Shown: piece after piece, positions 39,423-52,607 of the stretch | How the letters are laid out: each line of letters begins with the position of its first letter | Position numbering within the stretch: the stretch's first letter is position 1 | NCBI RefSeq assembly: GCF_025398275.1 | Contig: NZ_JAODOR010000008.1 | Location: 1-64,000, forward strand | DNA length: 64,000 nucleotides | From: Microbacterium memoriense | Lineage (GTDB): Bacteria; Actinomycetota; Actinomycetes; Actinomycetales; Microbacteriaceae | Reading direction: 5' to 3' | Notes under the pieces: generated by a model | The model's database searches: none | What the model was told of the DNA's origin: nothing | Seen by the model: only the letters and a program-made list of their open reading frames with translations | Translations under genes and position numbers: made by a program

Positions 39423-40211
39423 CTAGCCCGCGAGCCGCTGCCGCAGGTCACCCAGTCGGGACGAGACGGTGGCGTCGATCACGTCGTCGCCGATCTCGAC
39501 CCGGAGACCGCCGACGACCGTGGGGTCGACGACGACATTGAGTTCGACCTGACCGCCGTAGCGCTGGCCGAGCGATGCACCCAGACGCGACAGCTGGGCG
39601 TCGCTGAGCGCAACGGCCGAGTACACCGTGCCGACGATCCGGCCGCGCTGCTCGGCGACAAGCTCCTTGGCCCAGGTCAGCAACGCGCGCACACGACGAT
39701 CCCGCGGCTGCCGCACGAGCGATGACGCGATCAGCACCGTCGCCGCACCGGCACGGCCGGACAACAATGCCTCGATGAGCGTGCCCTTCGCCGCGGCATC
39801 ACCGAGACGGCTGCCGAGCGCCAGCTCGAGCTCGGGATTCGCCGCGACCGTGCGCGAGACCTCGAACAGCTCCCCCGCGACATCGGTCGCAGGTTCGGCG
39901 ATCGATGCGGCGCGGATGGCCAGTTCTTCGATGCCCTCGACGAGGTCGGCCGAAGAAGACCAGCGCTGGGCGGCGATCGCGTTCAGCAGGGTCACCGTGA
40001 CCGGCGCCGAGCCTCCGAAGACGTCGGCGACGACCTTCTGCCGCGCGGCGACCGGAGCCGCCGCGGCAGCCAGCGCGCCGCTCAGCTGGGGGGTGTCCCC
40101 GAGGGCGCGCGCGGCCGCGAACAGCTCGCGTGCGACGTCGAGGTCGACACCGGTCGCGGCGTCCAACGCCGCGGTCACTGCCGCCCGTGCCTGAGTGGTC
40201 GCGCTGCCCAT
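39423..40211 (-). CDS. atpH: F0F1 ATP synthase delta subunit
   Basis: 262 residues, longer than the 177 of E. coli but usual for actinobacterial delta. The N-terminal helical bundle (about 1-180) and the C-terminal GRIVGTVYSAVALSDAQLSRL...VVDPTVVGGLRVEIGDDVIDATV segment are diagnostic. It links F1 to the peripheral stalk. The ATG at 40211 overlaps the atpF stop by one base. Confidence 0.96.
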   Translation of the reverse strand: MGSATTQARAAVTAALDAATGVDLDVARELFAAARALGDTPQLSGALAAAAAPVAARQKVVADVFGGSAPVTVTLLNAIAAQRWSSSADLVEGIEELAIRAASIAEPATDVAGELFEVSRTVAANPELELALGSRLGDAAAKGTLIEALLSGRAGAATVLIASSLVRQPRDRRVRALLTWAKELVAEQRGRIVGTVYSAVALSDAQLSRLGASLGQRYGGQVELNVVVDPTVVGGLRVEIGDDVIDATVSSRLGDLRQRLAG

Positions 40212-40759
40212 TACTTGGCCGCCTCGGACGCTTCGAGCTCGGCGAGGAAGCGGTCGACGACGGCCTGAGCCTTCGCGTCGTCGGAGAGAGTCTCCCCGAT
40301 GACGCCGCCGGCCAGGTCGAGCGCGAGCGTGCCGACCTCGCTGCGCAGCGAGACGAGAGCGGACTGCCGCTCGGCCTCAATCTGCGTGTGCGCGGCTGCC
40401 GTCAGACGCGACGCCTCGGTGGAGGCGGCATCCTTGGCTTCGGCGACGATCTTCTTGCCGTCCTCACGGGCGGCATCGCGGATCTCGCCGGCTTCCTTGC
40501 GCGCCTCAGCGAGCTGGGAGGTGTACTCCACGAGTGCCGCTTCGGCCTTGCGCTGGGCCTCGTCGGCCTTGGCGATGTTGCCCTCGATGGCGGCAGCGCG
40601 CTGGTCGAGCATGTCCTTCATCTTCGGAAGAGCGATCTTCCAGAAGACGAACAGGATGATGACGAAGCACACGGCCGACCAGATGATGTCGTACCACGCG
40701 GGGATGAGCGGGTTGGGTGCCGCTCCCTCCTCCGCCGCATACGCGACAAGATTCAGCAT
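40211..40759 (-). CDS. atpF: F0F1 ATP synthase subunit b
   Basis: 182 residues. One membrane helix (about 20-42, WYDIIWSAVCFVIILFVFW) is followed by a long charged helix (about 45-150) with RAAAIEGNIAKADEAQRKAE, forming the peripheral stalk. ATG 40759 lies 28 bases after atpE. The protein is of usual length. Confidence 0.97.
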   Translation of the reverse strand: MLNLVAYAAEEGAAPNPLIPAWYDIIWSAVCFVIILFVFWKIALPKMKDMLDQRAAAIEGNIAKADEAQRKAEAALVEYTSQLAEARKEAGEIRDAAREDGKKIVAEAKDAASTEASRLTAAAHTQIEAERQSALVSLRSEVGTLALDLAGGVIGETLSDDAKAQAVVDRFLAELEASEAAK

Positions 40760-40787
40760 CCTGTCTCCTTAAGACTGGTGGGCGAGA

Positions 40788-41943
<1,156 letters not shown>

Positions 41944-41987
41944 TGCGCACGCACATCGCGGGTGCGAGCGGGCGCAGGGATAGCGTA

Positions 41988-42491
41988 TCAGCCCCGGGGC
42001 GGGTTATCGTCCGCCGCGGGACCCTTCCCCTCTTCCGGGAGGTCGGCGAGGGTCGGGAGTGTCACGTCACTCGCGTGCGGGATCCGCATCCGCGACATGA
42101 CCACGACGTCGATCACGAGCGAGACGATGACGCTGATCACGAGCGCGACGAAAAAGACGCCCTGATTCAGCCACGGCTGGCCGCGCAGCACGAACAGCAC
42201 GACGATCAGCAGGACGAACTTCACCAGCCACGCGCCCATCACCGACCCGAAGAAGATCGGGATGTACAGCGGGTCGCCGAACCAGCGATTGGCGAAGAGG
42301 ATGCTGCCCCCGGTGAGGCCGAGGAACACCGCCGTGAGCATGACGGCGATCAACGCACTCCAGAGACCCTCCGGTCCCCCGACGAGATAGCCCACGACGG
42401 CGCCCATCACGGCGAGGGTCCCCGTGGCCACGGCGGACCACATCAGTGTCGTGCGCAAAACGGGCGTGCTGGAGACGGTCGGTCGGGACAT
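41988..42491 (-). CDS. AtpI-like membrane protein (ATP synthase protein I position)
   Basis: 167 residues with four membrane helices (about 15-115) and a polar, Pro-rich C-terminus. It occupies the atpI position before atpB and after the WecA-type gene. Sequence similarity to AtpI is weak by eye; AtpI assists c-ring assembly. ATG 42491 shares a base with the upstream stop (TGATG), so translation is coupled. Confidence 0.75.
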   Translation of the reverse strand: MSRPTVSSTPVLRTTLMWSAVATGTLAVMGAVVGYLVGGPEGLWSALIAVMLTAVFLGLTGGSILFANRWFGDPLYIPIFFGSVMGAWLVKFVLLIVVLFVLRGQPWLNQGVFFVALVISVIVSLVIDVVVMSRMRIPHASDVTLPTLADLPEEGKGPAADDNPPRG

Positions 42492-43663
42492 CAGACTCTC
42501 TGTTCGATCGAAGGGGGGACGGCGGCCGGCGAAGGCGGCGTCGCCGTGGAGGGAAGGAGTGTGACGACCACGCAGGCCACCGCACCGAGGACGAGATAGG
42601 CGACGCCCGGCCAGTAGTCGCCGGGCCAATCGACGGTCGTGCCGATGTACATGAGAAGCACACCCAGGCTCACAACAGCTGTCCAGGCGTAGAAGATCAG
42701 GACCGCGTCGCGGTCACTGTGACCCATGTCGAGCATGCGGTGGTGCAGATGCTTGCGGTCGGGCGAGAACGGCGACTTGCCTCGGGCCATGCGCCGGACG
42801 ATCGCCATGCCGAAATCGAGCAACGGCAGGAGCACGACGACGACGGGCAGCAGGATCGGGATGAAGGCACCGAGCAACTGCGAGCGGCCGAACACATCGT
42901 TGTCACCGAGAAGTCCGGGATCGAGGCTGCCCGTGACCGCAATGGCCGAGGCCCCCATGAGCAAACCGATCAACAGCGCCCCCGAGTCACCCATGAAGAG
43001 CTTCGCGGGGTTCCAATTGAGCGGCAGGAAGCCGACGCAGACGCCGATCAGCACGATCGCGATGAACGACGCGAGATTCGAGTAGCTCGACGACCCGAGG
43101 TCGCGCGAGACGAGGTAGGTGTAGACGAAGAAGACACCGTTGGCGATGAGCGCGACGCCCGCGACGAGGCCGTCGAGCCCGTCGATGAAGTTGACGGCGT
43201 TCATCACGATCACGATCGCCAGGACCGACAGTGCGAAGCTCACCCAACTCGACACGATGACCTGGACGCCGAGCGGGATGGCGTAGATCTGAATGCCGCC
43301 GAACCCCACGACGATGCCCGCCGCCAGGAACTGCGCGCCGAGTTTGATCATCCAGTCCAAGTCCCAGAGGTCATCCGCGACACCGACGATCACGATCAGC
43401 AGCGCCGCCCCGATGATCGACCAGTTGACGGCCGGATCGGTCCAGATGATGTCGAAATACGGCACGTGCGAAGACAGCGCGAAGGCCGCGACGACGCCGA
43501 GGAACATGCCGACACCGCCGATACGCGGCTTCGGCGTCGTGTGCACGTCGCGTTCGCGGATCTCGGGGTAGATCTTGTACCGCATGCCCACGCGCCACAC
43601 GATCCACGTGAAGGCGAGGGTCGCGGCAGCCGTCAAGATGACGGTGAAGAGATAGAAGGTCAC
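42491..43663 (-). CDS. MraY/WecA-family undecaprenyl-phosphate sugar-1-phosphate transferase
   Basis: 390 residues with about eleven membrane helices. PKPRIGGVGMF, GVADDLWDLDW, NFIDGLDGLVAG and KHLHHRML are the WecA/TagO/MraY catalytic motifs; the HLHHR pattern points to the WecA/Rfe branch. It would load GlcNAc-1-phosphate onto undecaprenyl phosphate for cell-wall glycopolymers. GTG 43663 overlaps the tsaC stop. In mycobacteria rfe holds this same position before atpB. Confidence 0.9.
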   Translation of the reverse strand: MTFYLFTVILTAAATLAFTWIVWRVGMRYKIYPEIRERDVHTTPKPRIGGVGMFLGVVAAFALSSHVPYFDIIWTDPAVNWSIIGAALLIVIVGVADDLWDLDWMIKLGAQFLAAGIVVGFGGIQIYAIPLGVQVIVSSWVSFALSVLAIVIVMNAVNFIDGLDGLVAGVALIANGVFFVYTYLVSRDLGSSSYSNLASFIAIVLIGVCVGFLPLNWNPAKLFMGDSGALLIGLLMGASAIAVTGSLDPGLLGDNDVFGRSQLLGAFIPILLPVVVVLLPLLDFGMAIVRRMARGKSPFSPDRKHLHHRMLDMGHSDRDAVLIFYAWTAVVSLGVLLMYIGTTVDWPGDYWPGVAYLVLGAVACVVVTLLPSTATPPSPAAVPPSIEQRV

Positions 43664-44388
43664 GCCGGTCCGCCGGTGACGCCCGGCGCCGCACCGTGAC
43701 CCTCGTGGAGGTGCTCCGGGTCCGGCTCGAGGAGATCGCCGAGGACGGTGCGCAAGGCTGCCCGCGAGACGACGCCGTCGCGGAGCACCCGAACCGGGCG
43801 CGCCTCATCCTGGGGACCGACCAGTCCGGTCGCATCGATGATCGTCGAGGCGATGCCCGTCGTCGACATGCCGCCGTCGAGGTACACGGCGACACTGTCG
43901 CCGAGCATGTCGCGCGCACCGTCGATGTCGATCGCCGCCGATTGTCCCGTGAGATTCGCGCTGGAGACCGCGAGCGGCCCGCACTCTTCGAGCAATTCGA
44001 GAGCGATGCGCTCGGCCGGCATCCGGATGGCGACGGTGCCGTTCGTGTCGCCGAGATCCCAGGAGAGAGAAGGCTGAGCGGGGAGCACGATCGTGAGTCC
44101 CCCGGGCCAGAACTCGTCGACGAGCCGCTCGATCGGTTCGGGGACCTCGGCCACGAGGGCCCGTGCGGTCGCGAGCCCCGCGACGAGTACCGGTGGCGGC
44201 GACTGCCGTCCGCGCCCCTTCGCCGCGAGCAAGCGGGCGACGGCGGACGCGCTGAACGCGTCGGCAGCGACACCGTAGACGGTGTCGGTGGGCATCACGA
44301 TCAGCTCGCCACGACCGATGGCCTGGCGGGCCCGGCGCATTCCCGGCAACAGCTGCTCGGGATCGCGACAATCGAAGAGGGGTGACAT
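43660..44388 (-). CDS. L-threonylcarbamoyladenylate synthase (Sua5/YciO/YrdC)
   Basis: 242 residues; one YrdC domain with [29 protein letters not shown] and [13 protein letters not shown]. It makes threonylcarbamoyl-AMP for the t6A modification of tRNA. The tail after residue 205 is short and does not form a full Sua5 domain. ATG 44388 lies 50 bases after prmC. The usual actinobacterial order prmC-sua5-rfe is kept. Confidence 0.95.
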   Translation of the reverse strand: MSPLFDCRDPEQLLPGMRRARQAIGRGELIVMPTDTVYGVAADAFSASAVARLLAAKGRGRQSPPPVLVAGLATARALVAEVPEPIERLVDEFWPGGLTIVLPAQPSLSWDLGDTNGTVAIRMPAERIALELLEECGPLAVSSANLTGQSAAIDIDGARDMLGDSVAVYLDGGMSTTGIASTIIDATGLVGPQDEARPVRVLRDGVVSRAALRTVLGDLLEPDPEHLHEGHGAAPGVTGGPA

Positions 44389-44438
44389 GGCGCATCCATT
44401 CTACGGCGGAGCGCCACCGGCACCCACGACGGGCCGCG

Positions 44439-45320
44439 TCAGGCCCGGATGGCCGTGGTCGCGCGGTCGCGGGTGGTCAAGTCCGGATGGGTCGCCGCGG
44501 CGCGCCATCCGTCGCTCGTGAGCAGTTCGCGGATCGGCGTGCCCTGCCATTCGCCGTGCTCGATGATCAGCGTCCCGCCGGGGTGGAGGAGCCGACGCGC
44601 GACGCCGGAAAGAATGCGGACGACGTCGAGCCCGTCTGCACCTCCGTAGAGTGCGGTCGGGGGGTCCCAGAACCGCACCTCCGGGTCACGCGGGATGGCG
44701 GCATCCGGAACGTACGGCGGGTTCGACACGACGACCGAGACCCTGCCGTCGAGCTCGGGGAACGCGGCCGCGAGGTCGACGAAGGCGAGACGTGCGTGCG
44801 GCGCATGCTCGGCGAAGTTCTCTTTCGCCCAGACGAAGGCATCCACCGCGTTTTCTGCGGCATGGATCTCGGCGTGCGGCACTTCCGTCGCCATCGCGAG
44901 CGCGAGGGCACCCGACCCCGTGCCGAGGTCGACGCCGATCGGGGCATCCCCCGGCATCGCCCGCAACGCATCGATCGCGAGCTGGGCGACCATTTCCGTC
45001 TCGGGCCGCGGGACGAAGACCCCGGGGCCCACCCGCAGTTCCAGGTGGCGGAACGGCGCCAGGCCGGTCAGGTGCTGCAGGGGTTCGCGCGCCGCACGGC
45101 GAGCGATCAACGCGTCGAACACCGGCGTCTGCGCCGGTGCGGCGTCGCCACGGAAGGCCGCCGCGGCGAGCGCACCCCGGCTGAGCCCGAACACGTGCGC
45201 CGCGAGGAGTTCCGCATCGGCATCCGGAGTGGGCACCCCGGCGTCGGCGAGGGTCGCGGAAGCACGGCGCAGCAACTCGGAGAGAGCCTCGGGCGCGCGG
45301 GATTCGTGCACAGCAGTCAT
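44439..45320 (-). CDS. prmC: Peptide chain release factor N5-glutamine methyltransferase
   Basis: 293 residues. VSNPPYVPD is the NPPY motif that holds the target glutamine, and [16 protein letters not shown] is the SAM-binding loop; the N-terminal helical domain (about 1-85) recognises release factors. It methylates the GGQ glutamine of RF1 and RF2. prfA, its usual neighbour, lies beyond an inserted cysK-cysK-cysE cluster. ATG 45320. Confidence 0.95.
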   Translation of the reverse strand: MTAVHESRAPEALSELLRRASATLADAGVPTPDADAELLAAHVFGLSRGALAAAAFRGDAAPAQTPVFDALIARRAAREPLQHLTGLAPFRHLELRVGPGVFVPRPETEMVAQLAIDALRAMPGDAPIGVDLGTGSGALALAMATEVPHAEIHAAENAVDAFVWAKENFAEHAPHARLAFVDLAAAFPELDGRVSVVVSNPPYVPDAAIPRDPEVRFWDPPTALYGGADGLDVVRILSGVARRLLHPGGTLIIEHGEWQGTPIRELLTSDGWRAAATHPDLTTRDRATTAIRA

Positions 45321-45416
45321 GGGTGCGACCAGCCTAGCCGTGAAGATTCGTCACATTCGGCCGGGGTGGGGCAGGCCGAATTAGGCTGGACCGACTCCCG
45401 TATGAAAGGCAGACCC

Positions 45417-46352
45417 ATGTCCGGCATCCACTCCGACATCACGAGCGCGTTCGGCAACACCCCCCTGGTACGTCTGAATCGCATCAGCGAAGGACTGCCC
45501 GGCACGGTGCTCGCCAAGCTCGAGTTCTACAACCCCGCTTCCTCCGTCAAGGACCGCCTCGGGATCGCGATCGTCGACGCCGCCGAAGCGTCCGGTGCAC
45601 TGCAGCCCGGCGGCACGATCGTCGAGGGCACGAGCGGCAACACCGGCATCGCGCTCGCCATGGTGGGAGCTGCCCGAGGCTACAAGGTCATCTTGACGAT
45701 GCCGTCCTCGATGTCGATCGAGCGTCGCCTGCTGCTGAAGGCCTACGGTGCGGAGCTCATCCTCACCGAACCTGCGCTCGGCATGAAGGGCGCCGTCGCG
45801 AAGGCCGAAGAGATCGCCGCGGCCACGCCGGGCGCCGTCCTGGCGCAGCAGTTCGCCAACGAAGCCAATCCTGCGATCCACCGCACGACCACGGCGGAGG
45901 AGATCCTCCGCGACACCGACGGCGAAGTCGGCTACTTCGTGGCGGGTATCGGCACCGGCGGCACCATCACCGGCGTCGGCCAGGTCCTGAAGGAGCGCGT
46001 CCCGGGCGTGCAGATCGTCGCCGTCGAGCCGGCCGACTCCCCGCTGCTGACGACGGGCACGCCGGGACCGCACAAGATCCAGGGCATCGGCCCGAACTTC
46101 ATCCCGCCGATCCTCGACCAGTCGGTCATCGACGAGGTCCAGGACGTGTCCTTCGACGATTCGATCCGCGTCGCCCGCGACGTCGCGACGAAGGAGGGAA
46201 TCCTGGTGGGAATCTCCTCGGGTGCCGCCATCTGGGCTGCGCTCGAAGTCGCGGCCCGCCCCGAGGCCGAAGGCAAGAACATCGTCGTGATCGTGCCGTC
46301 CTTCGGCGAGCGGTACCTGTCGACGGCGCTGTACGAGCACCTCCGCGACTGA
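45417..46352 (+). CDS. cysK: Cysteine synthase A, copy 1
   Basis: 311 residues. The PLP lysine is in [11 protein letters not shown], with [17 protein letters not shown] and [13 protein letters not shown] as cofactor-binding loops. It makes cysteine from O-acetylserine and sulfide. ATG 45417 follows GAAAGG and is divergent from prmC by 96 bases. A close paralogue begins two bases after its stop, and cysE follows, so the cluster holds both steps from serine to cysteine. Confidence 0.95.
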   Translation: MSGIHSDITSAFGNTPLVRLNRISEGLPGTVLAKLEFYNPASSVKDRLGIAIVDAAEASGALQPGGTIVEGTSGNTGIALAMVGAARGYKVILTMPSSMSIERRLLLKAYGAELILTEPALGMKGAVAKAEEIAAATPGAVLAQQFANEANPAIHRTTTAEEILRDTDGEVGYFVAGIGTGGTITGVGQVLKERVPGVQIVAVEPADSPLLTTGTPGPHKIQGIGPNFIPPILDQSVIDEVQDVSFDDSIRVARDVATKEGILVGISSGAAIWAALEVAARPEAEGKNIVVIVPSFGERYLSTALYEHLRD

Positions 46353-46353
46353 C

Positions 46354-47304
46354 GTGCCCGGCATCCACCCCGACATCACCACGGCGTTCGGCGACACCCC
46401 GCTGGTTCGCATCCACGCCCTGACCGAGGGGCTGGATGCCGAGGTCCTCGCCAAGCTCGAGTTCTACAACCCGGGCGCGTCAGTGAAAGATCGTCTCGGA
46501 TTCGCGCTCATCGAGGCGGCCGAGCAGTCCGGACAGCTCCAGCCGGGCGGCACGATCGTCGAATCCACGAGCGGGAACACGGGCATTGCCCTGGCCCTGA
46601 TCGGGGCAGCGCGCGGGTATCGCGTGATCCTCACGATGCCGGCGTCGATGTCGAAGGAGCGCCGGACGATCCTCAAGGCCTACGGCGCAGAACTCGTCCT
46701 CACCAATCCGCACAAGGGCATGACCGAAGCGGTGGATGCCGCCGCACAGATCGTCGCCGAGACGCCCGGCGCGATCCTCGCGCGTCAGTTCGAGCACGAG
46801 GCGAACGCCGCGATCCACCGCCGGACCACGGCGGAGGAGATCTGGCGTGACACGGACGGCCGCATCGACTGGTTCGTCGCGGGCTCCGGGACGGGCGGGA
46901 CGATCACCGGTGTCGGACAGGCGCTGAAGGCCAAGAATCCCGCGCTCAAGGTCGCCCTCGTCGAGCCGAAGGACTCCCCCGTCCTGACCGAGGGGCGGGC
47001 CGGTGGGCACCGGATTCAGGGCATCGGGCCGAACTTCGTCCCGGAGGTGCTCGACCGCACGGTCGTCGACGAGATCTTCGACGTGGAGTTCGACGACGCG
47101 ATCCGCGTCGCGCGCGAGCTCGCGACGCGCGAAGGGATTCTCGCGGGGATGTCGGCGGGCGCGGCGGTCTGGGCGGCGCTCGAGATCGCGGCACGCCCCG
47201 ACGCGGCCGGGCAGCGGATCGTCGTGATCGTGCCGGATGCCGGTGAACGCTACCTGTCGACCGCGCTGTATGCGCATCTCCGCGACGAGGAGGGGGCAGC
47301 GTGA
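46354..47304 (+). CDS. Cysteine synthase family protein, copy 2 (tandem duplicate)
   Basis: 316 residues, alignable with copy 1 along its whole length ([20 protein letters not shown] against [20 protein letters not shown]). It keeps the PLP lysine ([11 protein letters not shown]), TSGNTGIAL and [13 protein letters not shown] 46354 follows the previous stop directly. The two differ at scattered positions, so the duplication is not recent. The active-site loops are intact, so both may be active; a split of roles, such as cystathionine or sulfocysteine chemistry, cannot be read from sequence. Confidence 0.92.
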   Translation: MPGIHPDITTAFGDTPLVRIHALTEGLDAEVLAKLEFYNPGASVKDRLGFALIEAAEQSGQLQPGGTIVESTSGNTGIALALIGAARGYRVILTMPASMSKERRTILKAYGAELVLTNPHKGMTEAVDAAAQIVAETPGAILARQFEHEANAAIHRRTTAEEIWRDTDGRIDWFVAGSGTGGTITGVGQALKAKNPALKVALVEPKDSPVLTEGRAGGHRIQGIGPNFVPEVLDRTVVDEIFDVEFDDAIRVARELATREGILAGMSAGAAVWAALEIAARPDAAGQRIVVIVPDAGERYLSTALYAHLRDEEGAA

Positions 47305-47870
47305 GCGCGTTCGCCCGTATGCGCGAAGACCTCGCCGCCGCGAAACTCCGTGACCCCGCCGCCCGCAGCGGCCTGGAGATCGCGGTGCTCTACTCGGGCC
47401 TGCACGCGATCTGGTCGTACCGGGTGGCCCACGTGCTGTGGGAGCGCGGCCTGCGCTTTCCCGCGCGGGCGCTGTCGCAGCTGACCCGGTGGCTCACCGG
47501 TGTCGAGATCCATCCGGGCGCACAGGTCGGCCGACGGTTCTTCATCGACCACGGGATGGGTGTCGTCATCGGCGAAACCGCCGAAATCGGCGACGACGTC
47601 ATGCTGTACCACGGGGTCACCCTGGGCGGACGCACCCGCGAGGGTGGGAAGAGGCATCCGACCCTCGGTGACGGCGTCGCGGTCGGCTCGGGTGCGAAGA
47701 TCCTCGGGCCCATCACGATCGGCGCGGGCTCGGTCATCGGCGCCAACGCCGTCGTCACGCGCGATGCGCCGGAAGACTCGGTGCTCGTGGGCGTCCCCGC
47801 CAAGGCGCGCCCCCGCTCGACCGGCGAGGAGACCCGGGGCATCCTGACGGCGCCCGAGTATTTCATCTGA
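47301..47870 (+). CDS. cysE: Serine O-acetyltransferase
   Basis: 189 residues, the short EpsC-type form. A helical N-terminus is followed by left-handed beta-helix hexapeptides: [24 protein letters not shown], the catalytic HG in LYHGVTLGG, and [13 protein letters not shown]. It acetylates serine for cysteine synthase. GTG 47301 overlaps the upstream stop by four bases. The C-terminal tail ends EYFI; a terminal Ile is typical of SATs that dock into CysK. Confidence 0.95.
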   Translation: MSAFARMREDLAAAKLRDPAARSGLEIAVLYSGLHAIWSYRVAHVLWERGLRFPARALSQLTRWLTGVEIHPGAQVGRRFFIDHGMGVVIGETAEIGDDVMLYHGVTLGGRTREGGKRHPTLGDGVAVGSGAKILGPITIGAGSVIGANAVVTRDAPEDSVLVGVPAKARPRSTGEETRGILTAPEYFI

Positions 47871-47873
47871 CCG

Positions 47874-47945
47874 TGTCCCACTTATGGTCGGTTCACGCCG
47901 GTCAGAGCGACCGAATGTGGGACATACTCCGCCGCAAGTGGGACA
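47874..47945. repeat. Three TGTCCCAC boxes (inverted pair plus one)
   Basis: TGTCCCAC occurs at 47874-47881, with its reverse complement GTGGGACA at 47917-47924 and 47938-47945. The first two extend into a longer imperfect inverted repeat with GGTCGG/CGACCG inside. The element fills the whole gap between cysE and the convergent membrane-protein gene. Similar 8-12 base ends are seen on insertion elements, so this could be a scar or miniature element; termination is another option. No transposase is present. Confidence 0.6.
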
Positions 47946-47954
47946 TGCAGAGGG

Positions 47955-48356
47955 TCAGGCGGCGCGGCGCTCCTGCACCTGCTTCTTGATGAAGAGCGGT
48001 GGCAGCAGCCAGGTTGCGAGCGCGGTGACGACCCAGACGATCACGGGCGCGAGCAACCACGCGACCGGTTGGGAAATCGATAGCCCCGCCTGCGGGATCA
48101 GGACGACGATCAGGATCGCGACGAATGTCGAGATGATCCCGATACCCCCGAGCATGGCCGGCGCGTGACGCCGGGTGATCGTGAACACCCAAGGGGCGAG
48201 GACACTCTGGATCACCGCGAAGATCAGGACCGCCAGAACGAACCCCCACCAGTTGCTCCAGTCGATGTGGAACCCCTCGAGGATGAGGTCGGCGGCGATG
48301 AGGCCGATGGCGGCAGAGACGACGAAGATCGCCGCGCGGATGAGGAACGTGATCAT
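47955..48356 (-). CDS. Phage-holin-4-superfamily-like small membrane protein
   Basis: 133 residues with four membrane helices (ITFLIRAAIFVVSAAIGLIA, WGFVLAVLIFAVIQSVLAPW, MLGGIGIISTFVAILIVVL, AWLLAPVIVWVVTALATWLL) and a basic tail KKQVQERRAA. The pattern resembles the YvlD/holin_4_2 group of bacterial membrane proteins. No phage gene is near, so lysis is unlikely and function is unknown. ATG 48356. It sits between prfA and the cys cluster. Confidence 0.75.
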   Translation of the reverse strand: MITFLIRAAIFVVSAAIGLIAADLILEGFHIDWSNWWGFVLAVLIFAVIQSVLAPWVFTITRRHAPAMLGGIGIISTFVAILIVVLIPQAGLSISQPVAWLLAPVIVWVVTALATWLLPPLFIKKQVQERRAA

Positions 48357-48398
48357 GGCTCGAACCTAGCGCTTCCCGCCCGGACCATCGCGCAGATG

Positions 48399-49475
48399 TC
48401 AGTCTGCGGCGAGTGCGGCCAGTTGTGCCTCTTCGTCGGCGCTGATCGCGGACTGGATGAGCGGCTCGAGCGCGCCGTCCATCACCTGATCGAGGTTGTA
48501 CGCCTTGTACCCGGTGCGGTGGTCGGCAATGCGGTTCTCGGGGAAGTTGTAGGTGCGGATCCGCTCGGAGCGGTCCATCCCGCGGATCTGCGAACGCCGG
48601 GCGTCGGATGCCGCGGCATCCAACTCTTCCTGCTGCTTGGCGAGGATGCGGGCGCGGAGGACGCGCATCCCGGCCTCGCGGTTCTGCAGCTGGCTCTTCT
48701 CGTTCTGCATCGACACGACGATCCCGGTGGGCAGGTGGGTGATGCGCACGGCCGAATCGGTCGTGTTGACGGACTGCCCGCCCGGCCCGGAGGAACGGAA
48801 CACATCGATCTTCAGATCGTTCGGGTCGATCTGGACCTCTTCCGGCTCGTCGACCTCCGGGAAGACGAGCACGCCGGTCGTCGACGTGTGGATGCGGCCC
48901 TGCGACTCGGTCGCCGGCACCCGCTGGACGCGGTGCACACCACCCTCGTACTTCAGATGCGCCCAGACGCCCTGCGCGGGGTCGGTGGAGGACCCCTTGA
49001 TGGCAACCTGGACGTCTTTGTAGCCGCCGAGATCTGACTCGTTGCGCTCGAGGAGCTCCGTCTTCCAGCCCTTCGACGCCGCGTACTGCAGATACATCCG
49101 GAGCAAGTCAGCGGCGAACAGTGCCGATTCGGCACCGCCCTCGCCGCCCTTGATCTCCATGATCACGTCGCGGGCGTCATCCGGGTCGCGCGGGATCAGC
49201 AGGCGACGGAGGCGCTCCTGCGCCGCGGCGCGCTGCTCGTCGAGCGCGGGGACTTCCGCCGCGAAGGCGTCGTCCTCGCGGGCGAGCTCGCGTGCCGCGT
49301 CGAGGTCGCCGTCCGCCGCCACCCACGCATCGTAGGCGGCGACGATCCGACTGAGCTCGGCATAGCGGCGGTTGACGCGCTTGGCGCGCCGCGCATCGGC
49401 GTGCAGCGCCGGATCGGAGAGTTCCTCCTGAACGGCGCGATGCTCGTCGATCAGTCCCTTGACGGACTCGAACAC
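48399..49475 (-). CDS. prfA: Peptide chain release factor 1
   Basis: 358 residues. RF1 signatures: [12 protein letters not shown], the stop-codon tripeptide region VPATESQGR, and the catalytic GGQ in [15 protein letters not shown]. It ends translation at UAA and UAG. GTG 49475 begins five bases after the rho stop, so the two genes are likely co-transcribed. rpmE, often between rho and prfA in actinobacteria, is absent here. Confidence 0.97.
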   Translation of the reverse strand: MFESVKGLIDEHRAVQEELSDPALHADARRAKRVNRRYAELSRIVAAYDAWVAADGDLDAARELAREDDAFAAEVPALDEQRAAAQERLRRLLIPRDPDDARDVIMEIKGGEGGAESALFAADLLRMYLQYAASKGWKTELLERNESDLGGYKDVQVAIKGSSTDPAQGVWAHLKYEGGVHRVQRVPATESQGRIHTSTTGVLVFPEVDEPEEVQIDPNDLKIDVFRSSGPGGQSVNTTDSAVRITHLPTGIVVSMQNEKSQLQNREAGMRVLRARILAKQQEELDAAASDARRSQIRGMDRSERIRTYNFPENRIADHRTGYKAYNLDQVMDGALEPLIQSAISADEEAQLAALAAD

Positions 49476-49480
49476 GTCGA

Positions 49481-51490
<2,010 letters not shown>

Positions 51491-51650
51491 GAGTTCTCCT
51501 TCAGTAGCACGTGGACAGGGCAACTGCATCGTGCGCCGTCCACGACAGGCGCGTAGTCCCGTGCGGACATCGTGAATCCGAACCGGATATCGGATGGCGG
51601 TGCAACGGGGGTGTGATGCAGGGGTTCGCAGATTGCGACGGAGGCCAGAT

Positions 51651-52607
51651 TCACGCGCGAGGCGTGGAACCCTCCGGATTGTCCCTCACTGTACCACCCC
51701 GGACGTCGACAGCCAGCATGCGGGCCTCCCACGGGGTGTCGGTGACGGATGCGGCGAGCTCCGCCGCAGCCAAGCGCTGACCGGGGCCATCGGCGAGGAC
51801 GAGGACGCTCGGACCCGCGCCCGAGACGACGGCCGCGAAGCCCTCGGCGCGAAGTGTACGGACGAGCCGATCGGTCGCCGGCATGGCGTGCGCACGGTAG
51901 GACTGATGCAGCTTGTCCTCGGTCGCCGCCATCAGCAGCTCAGGGCTCTGGGTGAGTGCCGCGATCAGCAGCGCCGACCGTGACACGTTGAACACGGCAT
52001 CCTCCCGCGGCACCTGGAGCGGCGCCAGTCCACGTGCGACCGAGGTCGACATCGTGAAATCCGGGACGAAGACGACGGGCGAGACACCCCGGTGCACGAG
52101 AAGCTTCTTGTGCTGCGGGCCGGATTCATCCATCCAGGCGATCGTGAGTCCGCCGAACAACGCCGGAGCGACGTTGTCGGGGTGACCTTCCAGCTCCGTC
52201 GCGAGACGCAGCAGGGTGGCATCGTCGAAGTCGACCTCGCCGGCCAACAGGCCCTTCGCCGCCAACAGGCCCGCCACGACCGCTGCACCGGACGATCCCA
52301 TTCCCCGCCCGTGCGGGATCGTGTTGTGCGCCTCCAGACGGATGCCCGGGAGCGTACGCCCGACCGATTCGAAGGCGTACGCCATCGCGCGTACGACGAG
52401 GTGCGACGCGTCGGTGGGAACATCGGCCGCGCCCTCACCGGAGACGACGATCTCCAGCCCCGGTTGCGGAAGCTGTGTGACCGTCACATCGTCGTACGCG
52501 CTGAGCGCGAGGCCCAGCGTGTCGAAGCCGGGGCCGAGGTTCGCACTCGTCGCGGGCACGCGGACGGTGACAGGCGCAGGCATGCCACCCGCCTCGCTCG
52601 TGGTCAT
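51651..52607 (-). CDS. thrB: Homoserine kinase
   Basis: 318 residues of the GHMP kinase family: [18 protein letters not shown] at the start, ATP loop [17 protein letters not shown] and C-terminal [13 protein letters not shown]. It phosphorylates homoserine for threonine synthesis. ATG 52607 overlaps the thrC stop (ATGA); ATG 52583 is a possible shorter start. A 160-base gap without genes separates it from rho. Confidence 0.96.
   Translation of the reverse strand: MTTSEAGGMPAPVTVRVPATSANLGPGFDTLGLALSAYDDVTVTQLPQPGLEIVVSGEGAADVPTDASHLVVRAMAYAFESVGRTLPGIRLEAHNTIPHGRGMGSSGAAVVAGLLAAKGLLAGEVDFDDATLLRLATELEGHPDNVAPALFGGLTIAWMDESGPQHKKLLVHRGVSPVVFVPDFTMSTSVARGLAPLQVPREDAVFNVSRSALLIAALTQSPELLMAATEDKLHQSYRAHAMPATDRLVRTLRAEGFAAVVSGAGPSVLVLADGPGQRLAAAELAASVTDTPWEARMLAVDVRGGTVRDNPEGSTPRA

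Noticed and set aside
47874..47945. A complete insertion sequence
   Set aside because: Only 72 bases with repeated ends exist; there is no transposase or target duplication that I can see.
47955..48356. Prophage holin
   Set aside because: The holin-like helices match a widespread bacterial membrane-protein group, and no other phage gene is near.
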